This document shows, in pieces, positions 10,590 to 21,828 of a DNA stretch of 64,000 nucleotides. The position numbers and the translations under genes are program-made. The notes under the pieces were generated by a model. That model was not told the origin of the DNA, ran no database searches, and was given only the letters and a program-made list of their open reading frames with translations. The stretch spans positions 178,566,756 to 178,630,755 of the forward strand of contig CM054063.1 in NCBI GenBank assembly GCA_028641055.1, given 5' to 3'. This DNA is from Alopecurus myosuroides. Its lineage: Eukaryota > Streptophyta > Magnoliopsida > Poales > Poaceae. Positions within the stretch are counted from its first letter, which is position 1, and every line of letters begins with the position of its first letter.

Positions 10590-12054
10590 TGAAAGTGCAC
10601 TATGGTCAACTAGAGGGGGGGTGAATAGGTTGACTACCAATTTTTCTTTACTTTTCCTTTTAGTGGGGCTTAGCAAGATAAAGTAAGGTTCTCTAGATGT
10701 GCAACTAGGTGAGCAACCTGTGTGGACAAAACGATATGCGCAATGGAAGTAAAGCGTAAGGTAGTAAAGCAAACGACAAGTGTAAACAAGGAGACAAGGA
10801 TATGATTCACCGTAGTTCCTTCTAAAAGAGAAGTACGTCTACGTTGGAGAGGTGGGGAGCCACCTAGGCGCTCCTCAATAGCACGGTTCTGCACACCTTG
10901 TTCTCCTTGAGCTTCTCCGGTGAGGGAGATGCTCGTTTCCACTATGAGGTCGACTTGAAGGCGTTGACCAAACCTTTACAAGGACTTGAGGTCACTCCAC
11001 AAGATGGATGGAGGCTCTCAAGCAATCCGTAGCTTCTTGCAACAAGGTGGAAACTACAAGCACGAGATCTACTAAGGTTTCTAGGCCTCAAGTAGGATTC
11101 TAGATCTACTAGGTTGTGGTGGATGGATTTGAGATTCCTTTGGTGGAAGTGTGGATCTAGGTCTCCTCTAGCTCTCCACCAAGTTTGGGAGTGTTTGGGT
11201 GGACGGAGTGGGAGATCTAGGTGGTTGAAGCTTTCATTAATGGCTAGGAGAGAGAATGGGAAAAGCTTGGCATTTAAGAGGTAGGGGAAGGGGTATTTAT
11301 ACCCCTTGCATTTAAGTGACCGTTTGCAGTCCAGGGGCACCGGAGGCTCCGGTGGTTTCACCGGAGGCTCCGGTGGTCTTCAGTCCACTTCATAGCTGCG
11401 CAGCGCACCAGCTCACATGTGCTGGAATACTGGGCGGAGGGTCCGGTGGATACTGCGGAGGTTCCGCCCACCGGAGGCTCACCGGAGGCTCCGGTGGAAC
11501 CTCCGCTCTGCTCAAACAGAAAGGCAGTTTGGCGGAGCCTCCACCGGATCCCCCACCGGAGGCCTTTTACACTAGGTAAAGGGAGGGCACCGGATGTCCA
11601 CCGGAGGCTCCGGTGGAACCTCCGCTCTTCTCAAACAGAAGGGCATTTAAGCGGAGCTTCCACCGGAGGCACACCGGATCCCTTTTGCGTGCAGCACATG
11701 TGTTGGAGGATGGCGGAGCCTCCGGTGGATTTGGCGGAGGTTCCGCCCACCGGAGCTCCACCGGAACTTCCGCTCCTGGGTCCGCTCGTTTGCTCCAGAG
11801 AGGGGTTTTGGCGGAGCCCCCACCGGACCCCCACCGGAGCCTGGGCGGAGCCTCCGGTGGATTCACCGGAGCCTCCGCTCCTGCACATTGCACTTTCCTG
11901 GATTCCTTTCTCCTTGCACTTTTCATATAAAATGATCACTTGCCCCGTAGAATAAGTGAACATGTTTAAACCTGGGAATTTCCATCTATTGAACACACAT
12001 TAGATCAAATAGTTGTGTTGTCATATAATTACCAAAACGGACGATGATCTTTCA
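10590..12054 (-). repeat. 3' LTR of the Sirevirus (1465 bp)
   Basis: Nearly identical to 20198-21594. It is longer mainly because of indels in the CCGGAG palindrome cluster (near 11565-11600 and 11665-11690). A TATA box lies at 11293-11301 on the minus strand. Confidence 0.92.
11338..11880. repeat. palindrome cluster in 3' LTR
   Basis: More than ten variants of caccggaggctccggtgg, some as half-sites (gcggagcctccgg, gcggaggttccgc). Each can fold on itself or pair with a neighbour. The cluster is rich in CG and CNG sites. Confidence 0.85.
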
Positions 12055-12068
12055 TTCTCCCCCTTTTT
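12055..12068 (-). other. polypurine tract of the Sirevirus
   Basis: Minus-strand AAAAAGGGGGAGAA abuts the 3' LTR. Confidence 0.8.
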
Positions 12069-12491
12069 GGTAATTGATGACAACATAACTATTTGTATGA
12101 TTATAAACACAATATGAACGGAGCTCCCCCTAAAGGTATGCTCCTTTCATATTGAGAGCATTTAGGCATGATATATAAGAATAACATGACAACAATATCA
12201 CAGTACACATATAACACATAAATAACATCATACGAGGTTCACACGAACATAATATGACATACGAGGTTCACACAAACATAATATAACGATGTTCACGATA
12301 TATAGGAATATTGTAAATAAGCCGAAGTTCCAAATGATCCAATAAGAAACCAAACTCCCTCAAGCAAAATAAAAGATGCAAATAAAGAAGCTTGAGGGAG
12401 ACCCATTCAAATGCCCGTTCCTAATATAAATCTCTCCCCCTTTGGCATCAAGATACCAAAAAGAGAGACACCAAGATGCAAACGTCCCAAA
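12069..12491. other. non-coding tail between extra ORF and polypurine tract
   Basis: AT-rich sequence after the extra ORF's stop. The ctccccct runs at 12125-12130 and 12434-12441 are polypurine-like on the minus strand; Sireviruses are known to carry several such tracts. The phrase cgaggttcacac(g/a)aacataatat is repeated near 12233 and 12264. Confidence 0.5.
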
Positions 12492-14291
12492 TCACTCGGA
12501 GGAGGAGGAGGCTTCCGGAGCCGGGGAGGGATCACGGCGGTGAGAGCTAGTGGCTTCGTCTCCTTCTTCCTCGGACCACTCAATAAGCTTGCCCTTGGAG
12601 TCCTTTGCTTTCCAATCGTCCCAATTGGTGATGCTATCAAGAACCGGGGATTCAATGGAGAGGCCTTCCTCACGAAGACGTTGATGAGAAGCTTGAGCTT
12701 TGTTGTGGTTCTTGAGTTCCTTATCATAGTGTTCTTCCCATTGATGTTGCTCTATCTTCTTGTTCAAACGAAACACTTTCTTGAGAGCTCTTGCCATCCA
12801 TTTGAAAGCATTGCTAGAGGGAGGAGGTTGAGATGGACCCTCGTCTTCTTCCTCATCAACAATGATGCGAGGCCTAGCCTTGTGCTTGCGAATGGCGGAA
12901 GTGGGATGCACAACGGGTTCCGTGTGATCTTTCATGAGAAGTCTCTTTTCCGTGTGAGAGATCCAATGCTCATCATCAAGAGGTTCATTCGGAAACTTTT
13001 TATTCCATACGTGTAGGATGATCTTCATGATGAACGGCCCAAAGCAAGCATTCTTCCAGTTGACAATGGCATGCCACAACTCATTCCAAATATAATCAAG
13101 CACATCAAGCTTGCGAGGAGTGTCATCCATCCGGTGTTGATGAGTAAGGAGCATTAGGTTCTTCAAGAAACCTTGAATCTCATCCACATTGCCCGCCTTT
13201 GGGTTGATGGTCTCGCGATAGATGCGCAACATGATGTCATATGTGGGATAGAGACCCTTCACGAACCCAACGGCGTACTTCTTCCAATGATAGAGAGGAG
13301 TAAGTCCATCCTTGGGAAGTGACGCGGTGTTAATGGCATGAACTCGGAACCATCCGTTAGCAAACTCTTCTCCCTTAGCAAAAGGACCAAAATCCGGGTA
13401 GCCACCAAGAATGATACCAACATCTTTCCATGTGATGTCAAGCTGTCTCCCATTAGTCATCAAAATCATATTACGGTTGGTCTCATTGGAGAGATGAACC
13501 GTGGCTAGAAACTGACAAACGAGCTCTTCGTCGAAATCTTGTTGAAGAGTAATAATGGGACCAAGACCAAATTTTTGAATGAGCTCAAGAGCCTCCCCAA
13601 AGTACTTGTGATTCCTTTCCATGTGCCCAATACTAATGGCGTGTTGAGGGACGACATTTTCCTTCGGCTTCCTCATCAAAATCTCACTATAAAGTTGCCC
13701 TTGGAAGACGGTGTGAAAGCGTGGATCCTTACCCCGGAATTGGGGCATCAAACGATCACGGGCAACCACATACGGGTTCTCACGCCTTTCCTTCAAGAAC
13801 ATAGCCTCGGACATCTTGGAGGCGGTTGGTGCAGTGTTCCTCTTGGGCAAAGTCTTCTCGGGAGCCGGGAAGCGCTTGCGCTTGCCTTGAGAGTTGTCAA
13901 GTTCTGCTTGAATCTCATCCACGGGTTGAGGCTTGCGGCGGCCGGTGGTCTTGTACCGTTGCCCTTTTCCCTTGGAACCGGAAGCATCTAAGAGAGAAAG
14001 CAAGAAGAACATGAACAAAGAGTAATGCTCGAGTCGGTAAGGCACGCACAAAACCAAGAAACCTAGATACACATGGTGTTAGGGTTGAATAATCTAGGGT
14101 TAGGGAAAACCTCCCAACAACCGCAATGATTCAAGCCTAACACGTGGTATCTAGGTTACTAGGGTTTGTACTTGAGAAATTCCACTCCTAAAACTCCAAA
14201 TCCACGAATCTAGAGGCAAAGAACATGAACTCCTATGCATCCCATCCATCAACTAGATGAGAGAGAGAGAGCACGTACCCGCGTCGTCCAT
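12492..14291 (-). CDS. extra two-exon ORF after pol (Sirevirus 'env-like' position, 502 aa)
   Basis: Exon 1 is 14291-14279, only 13 nt (ATG plus four codon starts). After a 291-bp GT-AG intron, exon 2 is 13987-12492. The phases join and the sum is 1509 nt. The start is the ATG at 14291; inside exon 2 the frame could otherwise begin only in intron sequence. The protein has a basic N-terminus (KGKGQRYKTTGRRK), a folded middle with FLATVHLSNETNRNMIL and WKDVGIILGGYPDFGP, a DYIWNELWHAI segment, then a charged C-terminal half ending in Ser/Glu repeats. The middle loosely recalls the 'putative plant transposon protein' domain. No signal peptide or membrane segment is evident, so 'env-like' describes position only. 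Same strand as pol. Function unknown. Confidence 0.75.
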
Positions 14292-14489
14292 GGTGAAAAA
14301 GGAAGGAGGGAAGGTTCCCGGAGCGTCCCAAGGCAAGGAGGAGGTATCCCCGCGGTGGAGCTCCCCAATCCGGCGGAGAGAGGCTTGAGGGCGGCGGCCG
14401 TTCGTGAGGAAGAAGAAAGGGGCGGGTGGGGAAAATGAGATGGGATCTCACTTTACCCCGCACGCTCCAACCCTTATCCACGAAATTTT

Positions 14490-14695
14490 CCGCCAGCGGA
14501 GCCTCCGGTGGTTTCAGCGGAGCCTCCGCTCCCCCCAGCGGAGCCTCCGGTGGTTTCCACCGGAGCCTCCGGCCCTTTTGTCCACTAAACAGTTTTGTTT
14601 AGGCCCGCTGAGCAAATATGCGCCAGCGGAGCCTCCGGTGATGTTCCTGTGGACAGGGGCAGCGGAGCCTCCGGTGGAACCACCGGAGCCTCCGC
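14490..14695. repeat. internal palindrome cluster upstream of the extra ORF
   Basis: Several copies of agcggagcctccggtgg and ccaccggagcctccg, the same motif family as in the LTRs. Here they are inside the element, 200-400 bp upstream of the extra ORF's ATG. The rest of 14292-15156 shows no gene. Confidence 0.8.
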
Positions 14696-15156
14696 CCAGC
14701 CAAATTTTCGCGCGCCAAGATTGTAAGAACACGAGCATTTCGATAGAAACAATGGTTTGGGCAAAGGAGGCTTGGGTTGGAAAATCGTCACTGATATACG
14801 AGAGACATTACTCGACGGGGTCCGCAAAAAGCAACAAAAAAGATAGAAGACCGAACCCGTACGAGTTGTCGAGACGGAGATATGATAAGCGTGAAAGATC
14901 CAAAACACACAAAATGGTCGGTGGCCGAGGCCACCATGTTTGAGTGTGTAACTTGGCACCGCGAAGATATATCTTGGGTCCAAAATTACTACTCACAATT
15001 AAGCACAATAAGTCACAAATGACTAGATATGCAATGATGATTTATTTTTCGCATAATAGGAGGAGTGCATATTCATGAGTTGAGTAGTGCTCCCCCTATG
15101 TCCATGCCTACATCTAAGCCTAATAGCATGCATAATGAGCGTAGATATGCAAGGTT

Positions 15157-18100
15157 TCAAGTGAAGTTGGAGGAATCTATGACATTTAGTTCATTCCTCA
15201 AAGCTCGAAATCTTGGTTCATCAAGGGCCTTCGTGAAGATATCGGCAAGTTGATCCGTCGTGGAGACATATGAGAGATCAATATCACCCTTCTCAACATG
15301 ATCCCGAATGAAATGATGACGGATCTCAATGTGCTTCGTCTTGTAATGAAGAACCTGGTTGTAGGCGATCTTGATAGCACTCTCATTGTCACAAAGAAGT
15401 GGCACCTTGTCAAAATGAATACCATAATCCTTCAAGGTTTGCCTCATCCATAGCAATTGGGCACAACAATTTGCCGCAGAGATATACTCGGCCTCGGTGG
15501 TGGAGAGAGCAATGCAATTTTGCTTCTTAGAAGACCAACATACCAAGGAGCGGCCAAGGAATTGACAACCCCCGGATGTGGACTTCCTATCCGTCTTTTC
15601 TCCCGCATAATCCGCATCCGAGTATCCAATGAGCTGAAAGCTTGAACCCTTGGGGTACCAAAGACCGAAGTTTGGGGTATGAACTAGATATCGAAAGATT
15701 CGTTTCACAGCTTCCAAATGACTTTGCCTTGGGGAGGCTTGAAACCTTGCACATTTACCTATGCTATACATGATATCGGGTCTAGATGCACAAAGGTAGA
15801 GCAAAGAGCCAATCATGGAGCGGTATACCTTTTGATCTACCTCTTTACCGTTGGGGTCGGGTTTCAAGTCGGTGGTTGTGGACATAGGAGTCTTCATAGG
15901 TTTGGCATCATTCATATTAAACCTCTTGAGCATGTCTTGAGTGTATTTGGCTTGTTTGATGAAAGTCCCTTCATAATATTGATTGACTTCAAAGCCAAGG
16001 AAGAACTCCAACTCTCCCATCATAGACATCTCAAACCTATCGGTCATAAGCTTGCAAAACTCCTCATTGACCAAGGTGTTAGTAGACCCAAAAATGATGT
16101 CATCCACATAGAGTTGGCATATGAACAAGTCACCTCCAACCGTCTTGGTAAAGAGGGTGGGATCGATTAAACCAACATTAAACCCGCGATCTACTAGAAA
16201 CTCTTTAAGGTGCTCATACCACGCACGTGGAGCATGTTTAAGTCCATAGAGCGCCTTATCAAGTTTATAGACATGATCGGGGTGGTTGGGATCCTCGAAA
16301 CCCGGAGGTTGCTTGACATATACTAACTCATTAATGGGACCATTAAGGAAAGCACTTTTGACATCCATTTGTTGTAACTTGAAGTTATGATGAGATGCAT
16401 AGGCAAGTAAGATACGAATGGATTCAATACGAGCTACGGGGGCAAAGGTTTCACCGAAATCGATACCTTCGACTTGAGAAAAACCTTGGGCCACCAATCT
16501 TGCCTTGTTGCGAATGACAATGCCATCTTTGTCTTGCTTGTTCTTGAACACCCATTTGGTGCCAATGACATTTTTGCAATCCTTGGGTCTTGGCACTAAT
16601 TTCCACACGTTGTTGCGCTCGAAGTTATTGAGTTCATCATGCATGGCTTCAAGCCAATCTTGATCTTCGAGAGCTTCATATACCTTCTTGGGTTCAATGA
16701 AAGAGACAAAAGCATGAGCCTTGCTAAAATCCGCCAATTGCCTTCTAGTGACCACTCTTCCACGAACTTGTCCAAGAATCATGTCCTCCGTATGACCCGC
16801 TCGTTCAAGATTCTCTAGCCTTCTCTTTGCTCTACGAGCTAGTATCTCCTCCAAAGATTCCTTGGATATTGATTGAGAATCACCTTCTTCATCGGAGACA
16901 TGTCCATCTTCATTTTGTCCTTGATCAAAGATGGGTGATGAATCACCACTAGGTTGAGCATTCTCAATAATAATAGAATCTTGATCATGATTTAGATGTG
17001 TTGGTTGGCCTTGTTCATTAGCTTGGCCTTGATTGTTAGCTTGAGGGCTTGGTGCATCTTGTTGGATAGCTTGATCATCAATGGGTGTAGTCAATGGCTG
17101 CACTTGAGTGGGGCATAGTCCTTCTCCCTCCGTCATCCGGTAACCCTCAATGGGAATTATTTCACCAATCTCCATTCTTCTTATGACGATGGGAGGAATT
17201 GCATCTCCTACAACACCATGATCTATACGCCCCCCTTGGGAGCCGTTGTCCTCATCAAACACTACGTCTATAGCTTCTTCAACTTGTCTGGTGGACTTGT
17301 TGTAGACTCTATAGGCGTGAGCATTCGTGGCATAGCCAACAAAGATACCCTCATAAGATCTAGTCTCAAATTTTGACAACCGTTTTCCTTTCTTGCGAAT
17401 GAAGCACTTGCAACCGAAGAACTTGAAATAAGATACATCCGGTTTCTTGCCCGTGAGAATCTCATAGGGAGTATTGTTCAAGATCTTGCGAAGATAGAGC
17501 CGGTTGGTAGCATGACAAGCGGTGGAGACGGCTTCGGCCCAAAAGTTATAGGGAGAAGAGAACTCCGCAATCATAGTTCTAGCCGCATCCATCAAAGTCC
17601 GGTTCTTTCTCTCCGCAACACCATTTTGTTGAGGGGTATAGGGAGTGGAGTATTGATGAGCAATGCCTTCTTCACTAAGAAAACCCTCAACGGTGTAGTT
17701 CTTGAACTCCGAGCCATTATCACTCCGAATGTCCAAGATGGTAGCATTGTGTTGGCGCTCCACTAGAGTGATGAACTCGATGACTCTATTTTGAGTTTCA
17801 CTTTTCCTCTTGAAGAAATACACCCAACAATATCTTGAATAATCATCCACAATCACAAAGCAATACTTCTTTCCTCCGAGGCTATCATAAGATAGTGGGC
17901 CAAAGAGATCTAAGTGAATAAGCTCAAGAATTCTTGTGGTGGAGATAGTTGTCTTGGTTGGGTGTTGTTCTCCATGTTGCTTCCCAAAGGTACAAGAGCT
18001 ACACACACGATCTTTAGCAAACTTAGCTTTGGTTAGTCCTAGAACGTGATTGCCACTTTGGAGGTCATGTAACATTCTCATATTGGTGTGGGCTAGTCGG

Positions 18101-18948
18101 CGATGCCAAAGCCATCCCACATCAACTTTAGCCATTAGGCATGTCGCGGCACACGTGTCTTCTTTAGAGAAGTCCACTACATACATGCCGTTCTCGACAA
18201 ACCCAACAAAGCCTACTTTAAGAGAAGTCTCCCAAGTGACAATCACACTCTCTTTATTAAATAACGAGGTAAAACCACAATTTGCAAGTTGAAGAACGGA
18301 CATCAAGTTATAGCCAAGGGACTCAACAAGGAGAACATTCTCAATTGATAAATCATTTGAGATAGCTACTTTGCCTCGTCCCAATACCTTAAGCTCGGAC
18401 TTGTCACCAATTGTAACGCAATTGAGATGTGGTAGAGGAGGTTCAATATTACTTATTGCGTCATGGCTTCCGGTCATGTGTTGGGATGCACCACTATCCA
18501 CTGTCCATCTATGTGATCCGGAAGCGTTTCCCGCGGTGGCTTTTGCCATGAGACATGTAGGTCGGATCGATGCCTTCTCATTGGGAGATTCAAATAGAGA
18601 GACCGATGAAGAGGAAGTCGTAGTTATGGCGACGTGGGCGACACCTACGACTTCATCTTCTCCTTCATCTCCGGAGTAGTATGTTTCCAATGTTGGGCCC
18701 TCTTGAACATATAGATCCCTTGGGACTCTTCTAGCGAGGTTCTTGTTTTGTGGAGCTTTGTTCTTGTCCTTGCGAACAAGCTTCCCTTCATTCTCTTCTC
18801 GTGGCTCAAAAGGACACTCTTTGACGAAGTGGTTCGCACTTCCACAATTGTAACATGTCCTTGGCCGCTCCCCTTTCTTCCTAAAGGTCTTGTTCCTTGA
18901 AGGTCTAGGGGCACCGGCCTTCTGAGCCTCCCATCTCTTCCAATACCC
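15157..18948 (-). CDS. pol: Sirevirus pol: zinc knuckle, protease, integrase, RT, RNase H
   Basis: Same frame as gag, opened after the TAA at 18949-18951; the first ATG is at 18690. It encodes, in order: a CCHC knuckle ([16 protein letters not shown]2CX4HX4C) that belongs to Gag; protease ([11 protein letters not shown]); integrase with HHCC finger (HRRLAH...[10 protein letters not shown]) and D-D-E core ([24 protein letters not shown]); reverse transcriptase with [20 protein letters not shown] and catalytic YVDDIIFG; and RNase H ([25 protein letters not shown]) ending [11 protein letters not shown]. No break is seen across about 1,260 codons, which is full length for copia. It likely needs translation from the gag start. 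Confidence 0.93.
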   Translation of the reverse strand, partial: GYWKRWEAQKAGAPRPSRNKTFRKKGERPRTCYNCGSANHFVKECPFEPREENEGKLVRKDKNKAPQNKNLARRVPRDLYVQEGPTLETYYSGDEGEDEVVGVAHVAITTTSSSSVSLFESPNEKASIRPTCLMAKATAGNASGSHRWTVDSGASQHMTGSHDAISNIEPPLPHLNCVTIGDKSELKVLGRGKVAISNDLSIENVLLVESLGYNLMSVLQLANCGFTSLFNKESVIVTWETSLKVGFVGFVENGMYVVDFSKEDTCAATCLMAKVDVGWLWHRRLAHTNMRMLHDLQSGNHVLGLTKAKFAKDRVCSSCTFGKQHGEQHPTKTTISTTRILELIHLDLFGPLSYDSLGGKKYCFVIVDDYSRYCWVYFFKRKSETQNRVIEFITLVERQHNATILDIRSDNGSEFKNYTVEGFLSEEGIAHQYSTPYTPQQNGVAERKNRTLMDAARTMIAEFSSPYNFWAEAVSTACHATNRLYLRKILNNTPYEILTGKKPDVSYFKFFGCKCFIRKKGKRLSKFETRSYEGIFVGYATNAHAYRVYNKSTRQVEEAIDVVFDEDNGSQGGRIDHGVVGDAIPPIVIRRMEIGEIIPIEGYRMTEGEGLCPTQVQPLTTPIDDQAIQQDAPSPQANNQGQANEQGQPTHLNHDQDSIIIENAQPSGDSSPIFDQGQNEDGHVSDEEGDSQSISKESLEEILARRAKRRLENLERAGHTEDMILGQVRGRVVTRRQLADFSKAHAFVSFIEPKKVYEALEDQDWLEAMHDELNNFERNNVWKLVPRPKDCKNVIGTKWVFKNKQDKDGIVIRNKARLVAQGFSQVEGIDFGETFAPVARIESIRILLAYASHHNFKLQQMDVKSAFLNGPINELVYVKQPPGFEDPNHPDHVYKLDKALYGLKHAPRAWYEHLKEFLVDRGFNVGLIDPTLFTKTVGGDLFICQLYVDDIIFGSTNTLVNEEFCKLMTDRFEMSMMGELEFFLGFEVNQYYEGTFIKQAKYTQDMLKRFNMNDAKPMKTPMSTTTDLKPDPNGKEVDQKVYRSMIGSLLYLCASRPDIMYSIGKCARFQASPRQSHLEAVKRIFRYLVHTPNFGLWYPKGSSFQLIGYSDADYAGEKTDRKSTSGGCQFLGRSLVCWSSKKQNCIALSTTEAEYISAANCCAQLLWMRQTLKDYGIHFDKVPLLCDNESAIKIAYNQVLHYKTKHIEIRHHFIRDHVEKGDIDLSYVSTTDQLADIFTKALDEPRFRALRNELNVIDSSNFT

Positions 18949-20145
18949 TTACATGGCAAGAGCAATACATTTGTGGGCACCCTTGTATGTATCCTCATAG
19001 TCCTCATCATCATCATCATCATCATCCACTTCTTCTATCTTGGCCATGGCCTTAGACTTTAAGGCAAGGTTAGGAGACTTCCCATGGCCTCTTGAGCGAG
19101 CAAGAGCATCATCCGCGCTCTTGTGAGACAAAGATATGGCTATGAACTCACTAAGGACACCAATGGAGTTGAGTGAGTTGTAGTCGGATCTTGTTCGAAT
19201 GCTAGTGGAGAGATTCTTCTCAAAAGGAGTTATGGCCTTGACAAATTTCCTCTTGATCCACTCATCGGAGATTTCCTCCTTTCCAAAGTCCCTTAATTGA
19301 TTGCCAAGGGTGACCACTCTTCTATATAGCTCCTCGGGACTTTCATCTTCATGCATGACAAAGTTCTCGGACTTGTCAAGAGCAACATCGTATTTGGATG
19401 ATTGGATGCTTGCATTGCCTTGGAACAAGGAGTCAAGCTTATCCCAAGCTTCCTTGGCGGTCTTGATACCGCGAATGTGTTCAAGATGTTCTCTTGGGAG
19501 AGCCTTTTGGATAGTCACAAGAGCGGTCTTGTTGAGTTGAAATTCCACATCCTCTCTTGGAGTCAAGTTGTTCGGATCGTGAGGGTGAAATCCATATAGA
19601 ATGCTTCTCCACAATGCGGTGCAAGATCCTGAAATGTGAGACTCCATATCGAACTTCCAAGAAGAAAACTCGTTAGTGTTAAGCATGGGAGAAACTCCAA
19701 CATTAACCATGTGTGGCATAGTGGCAATAGGGTGGATAGAGTCGTAATTGGGAGGTGGTGGAACTTTAGATTGAGACCCCGAACCGTTAGCCGATTGAGA
19801 CTTGGAGCCCTCGGAGCTCCCACCACTCTTAGCCTTTTTATCGGCTTTTGCTTTGGCTTTCGCCTTAGCTAAAGCGATGTTAGCTTCCATCTCGTCGATA
19901 TCCGGAATGGATTCTTCGTCCGAGCTAACATCGTTGGTGGCGAGGGGTGGTTCCGTGGACTCCTTGGTTTTCCCCATCAGTGCCTCCATCATTTTCTTTA
20001 TGCTAGACACCTCCGAGCTAACACTAGAGCTAACCTTAGATAGTTCGGTTTGGAGAACTCCAACCGTATCTTGTAGGTTAGATATAGTGTCGGCCATTTT
20101 GGAGATTTCCGCACTAGAACTTCCGGGGGCATTTTCATCGACCAT
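18949..20145 (-). CDS. gag: Sirevirus gag
   Basis: 398 residues from the ATG at 20145. An N-terminal coiled-coil-like region with Ser/Lys/Asp tracts is followed by a copia-type Gag (UBN2-like) domain at about residues 165-350: FSSWKFDMESHI, ALPREHLEHIRGIKTAKEAWDKL and SPEELYRRVVTLGNQLRDFG. It ends in an Asp-rich tract encoded by a tgatgatgatgat microsatellite (19008-19026). The stop TAA at 18949-18951 falls before the zinc knuckle, which lies in the same frame. It is therefore more likely a nonsense mutation than a natural end. Expression would need the 5' LTR at 20198-21594. Confidence 0.9.
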   Translation of the reverse strand: MVDENAPGSSSAEISKMADTISNLQDTVGVLQTELSKVSSSVSSEVSSIKKMMEALMGKTKESTEPPLATNDVSSDEESIPDIDEMEANIALAKAKAKAKADKKAKSGGSSEGSKSQSANGSGSQSKVPPPPNYDSIHPIATMPHMVNVGVSPMLNTNEFSSWKFDMESHISGSCTALWRSILYGFHPHDPNNLTPREDVEFQLNKTALVTIQKALPREHLEHIRGIKTAKEAWDKLDSLFQGNASIQSSKYDVALDKSENFVMHEDESPEELYRRVVTLGNQLRDFGKEEISDEWIKRKFVKAITPFEKNLSTSIRTRSDYNSLNSIGVLSEFIAISLSHKSADDALARSRGHGKSPNLALKSKAMAKIEEVDDDDDDDEDYEDTYKGAHKCIALAM

Positions 20146-20183
20146 TGTACTCTTGGGCGGTTAAGCCCTTAGTAAGAGTCGAG

Positions 20184-20195
20184 GCTCTGATACCA
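20184..20195 (-). other. primer binding site (initiator tRNA-Met)
   Basis: Minus-strand TGGTATCAGAGC, two bases from the 5' LTR. It is the standard copia primer site in plants. Confidence 0.9.
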
Positions 20196-20899
20196 ATTGA
20201 AAGTGCACTATGGTCAACTAGAGGGGGGTGAATAGGTTGACTACCAATTTTTCTTTACTTTTACTTTTAGTGGGGCTTAGCAAGATAAAGTAAGGTTCTC
20301 TAGATGTGCAACTAGGTGAGCAACCTATGTGGAGAAAACGATATGCGCAACGGAAGTAAAGCGTAAGGTAGTAAAGCAAACAACAAGTGTAAACAAGGAG
20401 ACAAGGATATGATTCACCGTAGTTCCTTCTCAAAGAGAAGTACGTCTACGTTGGAGAGGTGGGGAGCCACCTAGGCGCTCCTCAATAGCACGGTTGTGCA
20501 CACCTTGTTCTCCTTGAGCTTCTCCGGTGAGGGAGATGCTCGTTTCCACTATGAGGTCGACTTGAAGGCGTTGACCAAACCTTTACAAGGACTTGAGGTC
20601 ACTCCACAAGATGGATGGAGGCTCTCAAGCAATCCGTAGCTTCTTGCAACAAGGTGGAAACTACAAGCACGAGATCTACTAAGGTTTCTAGGCCTCAAGT
20701 AGGATTCTAGATCTACTAAGTTGTGGTGGATGGATTTGAGATTCCTTTGGTGGAAGTGTGGATCTAGGTCTCCTCTAGCTCTCCACCAAGTTTGGGAGTG
20801 TTTGGGTGGACGGAGTGGGAGATCTAGGTGGTTGAAGCTTTCATTAATGGCTAGGAGAGAGAATGGGAAAAGCTTGGCATTTAAGAGATAGGGGAAGGG

Positions 20900-20908
20900 G
20901 TATTTATA
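20900..20908 (-). promoter_or_regulatory. TATA box of Sirevirus 5' LTR
   Basis: Minus-strand reading is TATAAATAC, centred in the palindrome-like ggggtatttatacccc. The equivalent in the other LTR is 11293-11301. Transcription toward gag would start near 20870. Confidence 0.65.
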
Positions 20909-20944
20909 CCCCTTGCATTTAAGTGACCGTTTGCAGTCCAGGGG

Positions 20945-21418
20945 CACCGGAGGCTCCGGTGGTTTCACCGGAGGCTCCGGCGGTCTTCAGTCCACTTCAT
21001 AGCTGCGCAGCGCACCAGCTCACATGTGCTGGAATACTGGGCGGAGGGTCCGGTGGATACTGCGGAGGTTCCGCCCACCGGAGGCTCACCGGAGGCTCCG
21101 GTGGAACCTCCGCTCTGCTCAAACAGAAAGGCAGTTTGGCGGAGCCTCCACCGGATCCCCCACCGGAGGCTCCGGTGGAACCTCCGCTCTTCTCAAACAG
21201 AAGGGCATTTAAGCGGAGCTTCCACCGGATCCCTTTTGTGTGCAGCACATGTGTTGGAGGATGGTGGAGCCTCCGGTGGATTTGGCGGAGGTTCCGCCCA
21301 CCGGAGCTCCACCGGAACTTCCGCTCCTGGGTCCGCTCGTTTGCTCCAGAGAGGGGTTTTGGCGGAGCCCCCACCGGAGCCTGGGCGGAGCCTCCGGTGG
21401 ATTCACCGGAGGTTTTGC
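20945..21418. repeat. palindrome cluster in 5' LTR
   Basis: Same cluster as in the other LTR but about 70 bp shorter, with at least two unit-sized gaps. It occupies U3 directly upstream of the TATA box at 20900-20908. Confidence 0.85.
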
Positions 21419-21594
21419 TCCTGCACATTGCACTTTCCTGGATTCCTTTCTCCTTGCACTTTTCATATAAAATGATCACTTGCCCCGTAGAATAAGTGAA
21501 CCTGTTTAAACCTGGGCATTTCCATCTATTGAACACACATTAGATCAAATAGTTGTGTTGTCATATAATTGCCAAAACGGACGACGATCTTTCA

Positions 21595-21828
21595 TCGGTG
21601 ATGACTGCTTATGTGATCATGCACAACATGATCATAGAAGATGAGCGCGATGACAGCGTCTACGACGAGAACTTGTTATTTCAGTGTGAGAATGTGGAGC
21701 CCTAGTCAGGAGTGGCAACATTTAAGGAATTCATCGACTTCCGGTACAAGTTGCGTGATCAGGACACCCATGTTACACTTCGGGATGATTTGGTTCAACA
21801 CATACGAAACTTCGTAGAAAACCAGTAA
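21595..21828 (+). pseudogene. Harbinger transposase, C-terminal part
   Basis: Resumes directly after the nested element. The frame gives VMTAYVIMHNMIIEDERDD, the conserved end of PIF-type transposases, then an in-frame TAG (21703-21705), then more homologous sequence to a TAA at 21826-21828. It belongs with the part at 9516-10589. The split point lies between the catalytic Glu region and this His-Asn-containing helix. Confidence 0.85.

Larger units (their letters stand above)
10590..21594 (-). mobile_element. Ty1/copia element, Sirevirus type, nested in Harbinger
   Basis: Minus-strand element of 11,005 bp. LTRs of 1465 and 1397 bp start TGAAAG and end CTTTCA (inverted pair). Target sites are tcgat (10585-10589) and tcggt (21595-21599), 4 of 5 matching. 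The primer site is complementary to initiator tRNA-Met. The order on the minus strand is LTR, gag, protease, integrase, RT, RNase H, an extra ORF, polypurine tract, LTR. Long LTRs with palindrome clusters and an ORF after pol are known marks of Sireviruses. Only one in-frame stop was found in gag-pol, which suggests a fairly young insertion. Confidence 0.9.
20198..21594 (-). repeat. 5' LTR of the Sirevirus (1397 bp)
   Basis: Upstream LTR for the minus-strand element. It has TGAAAG/CTTTCA ends and the primer site two bases downstream. The palindrome cluster spans 20945-21418 and lies just upstream of the TATA box. Confidence 0.92.

Noticed and set aside
11338..11880. CRISPR-like spaced repeats
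   Set aside because: This is plant nuclear DNA; the repeats are irregular palindromes with no constant spacer, in an LTR.
11316..11996. ORFs of 80-180 codons rich in Pro-Pro-Glu/Gly-Ser
   Set aside because: They are translations of the CCGGAG palindrome array in the LTR and recur in the other LTR; not genes.
12492..14291. Calling the extra Sirevirus ORF an envelope gene
   Set aside because: No signal peptide, membrane segment or cleavage site is visible; only its position resembles env-like ORFs.
10590..21594. Possibility that 10590-12054 and 20198-21594 are independent solo LTRs
   Set aside because: They flank a complete internal region with primer site and polypurine tract in the right places, and near-matching target sites.
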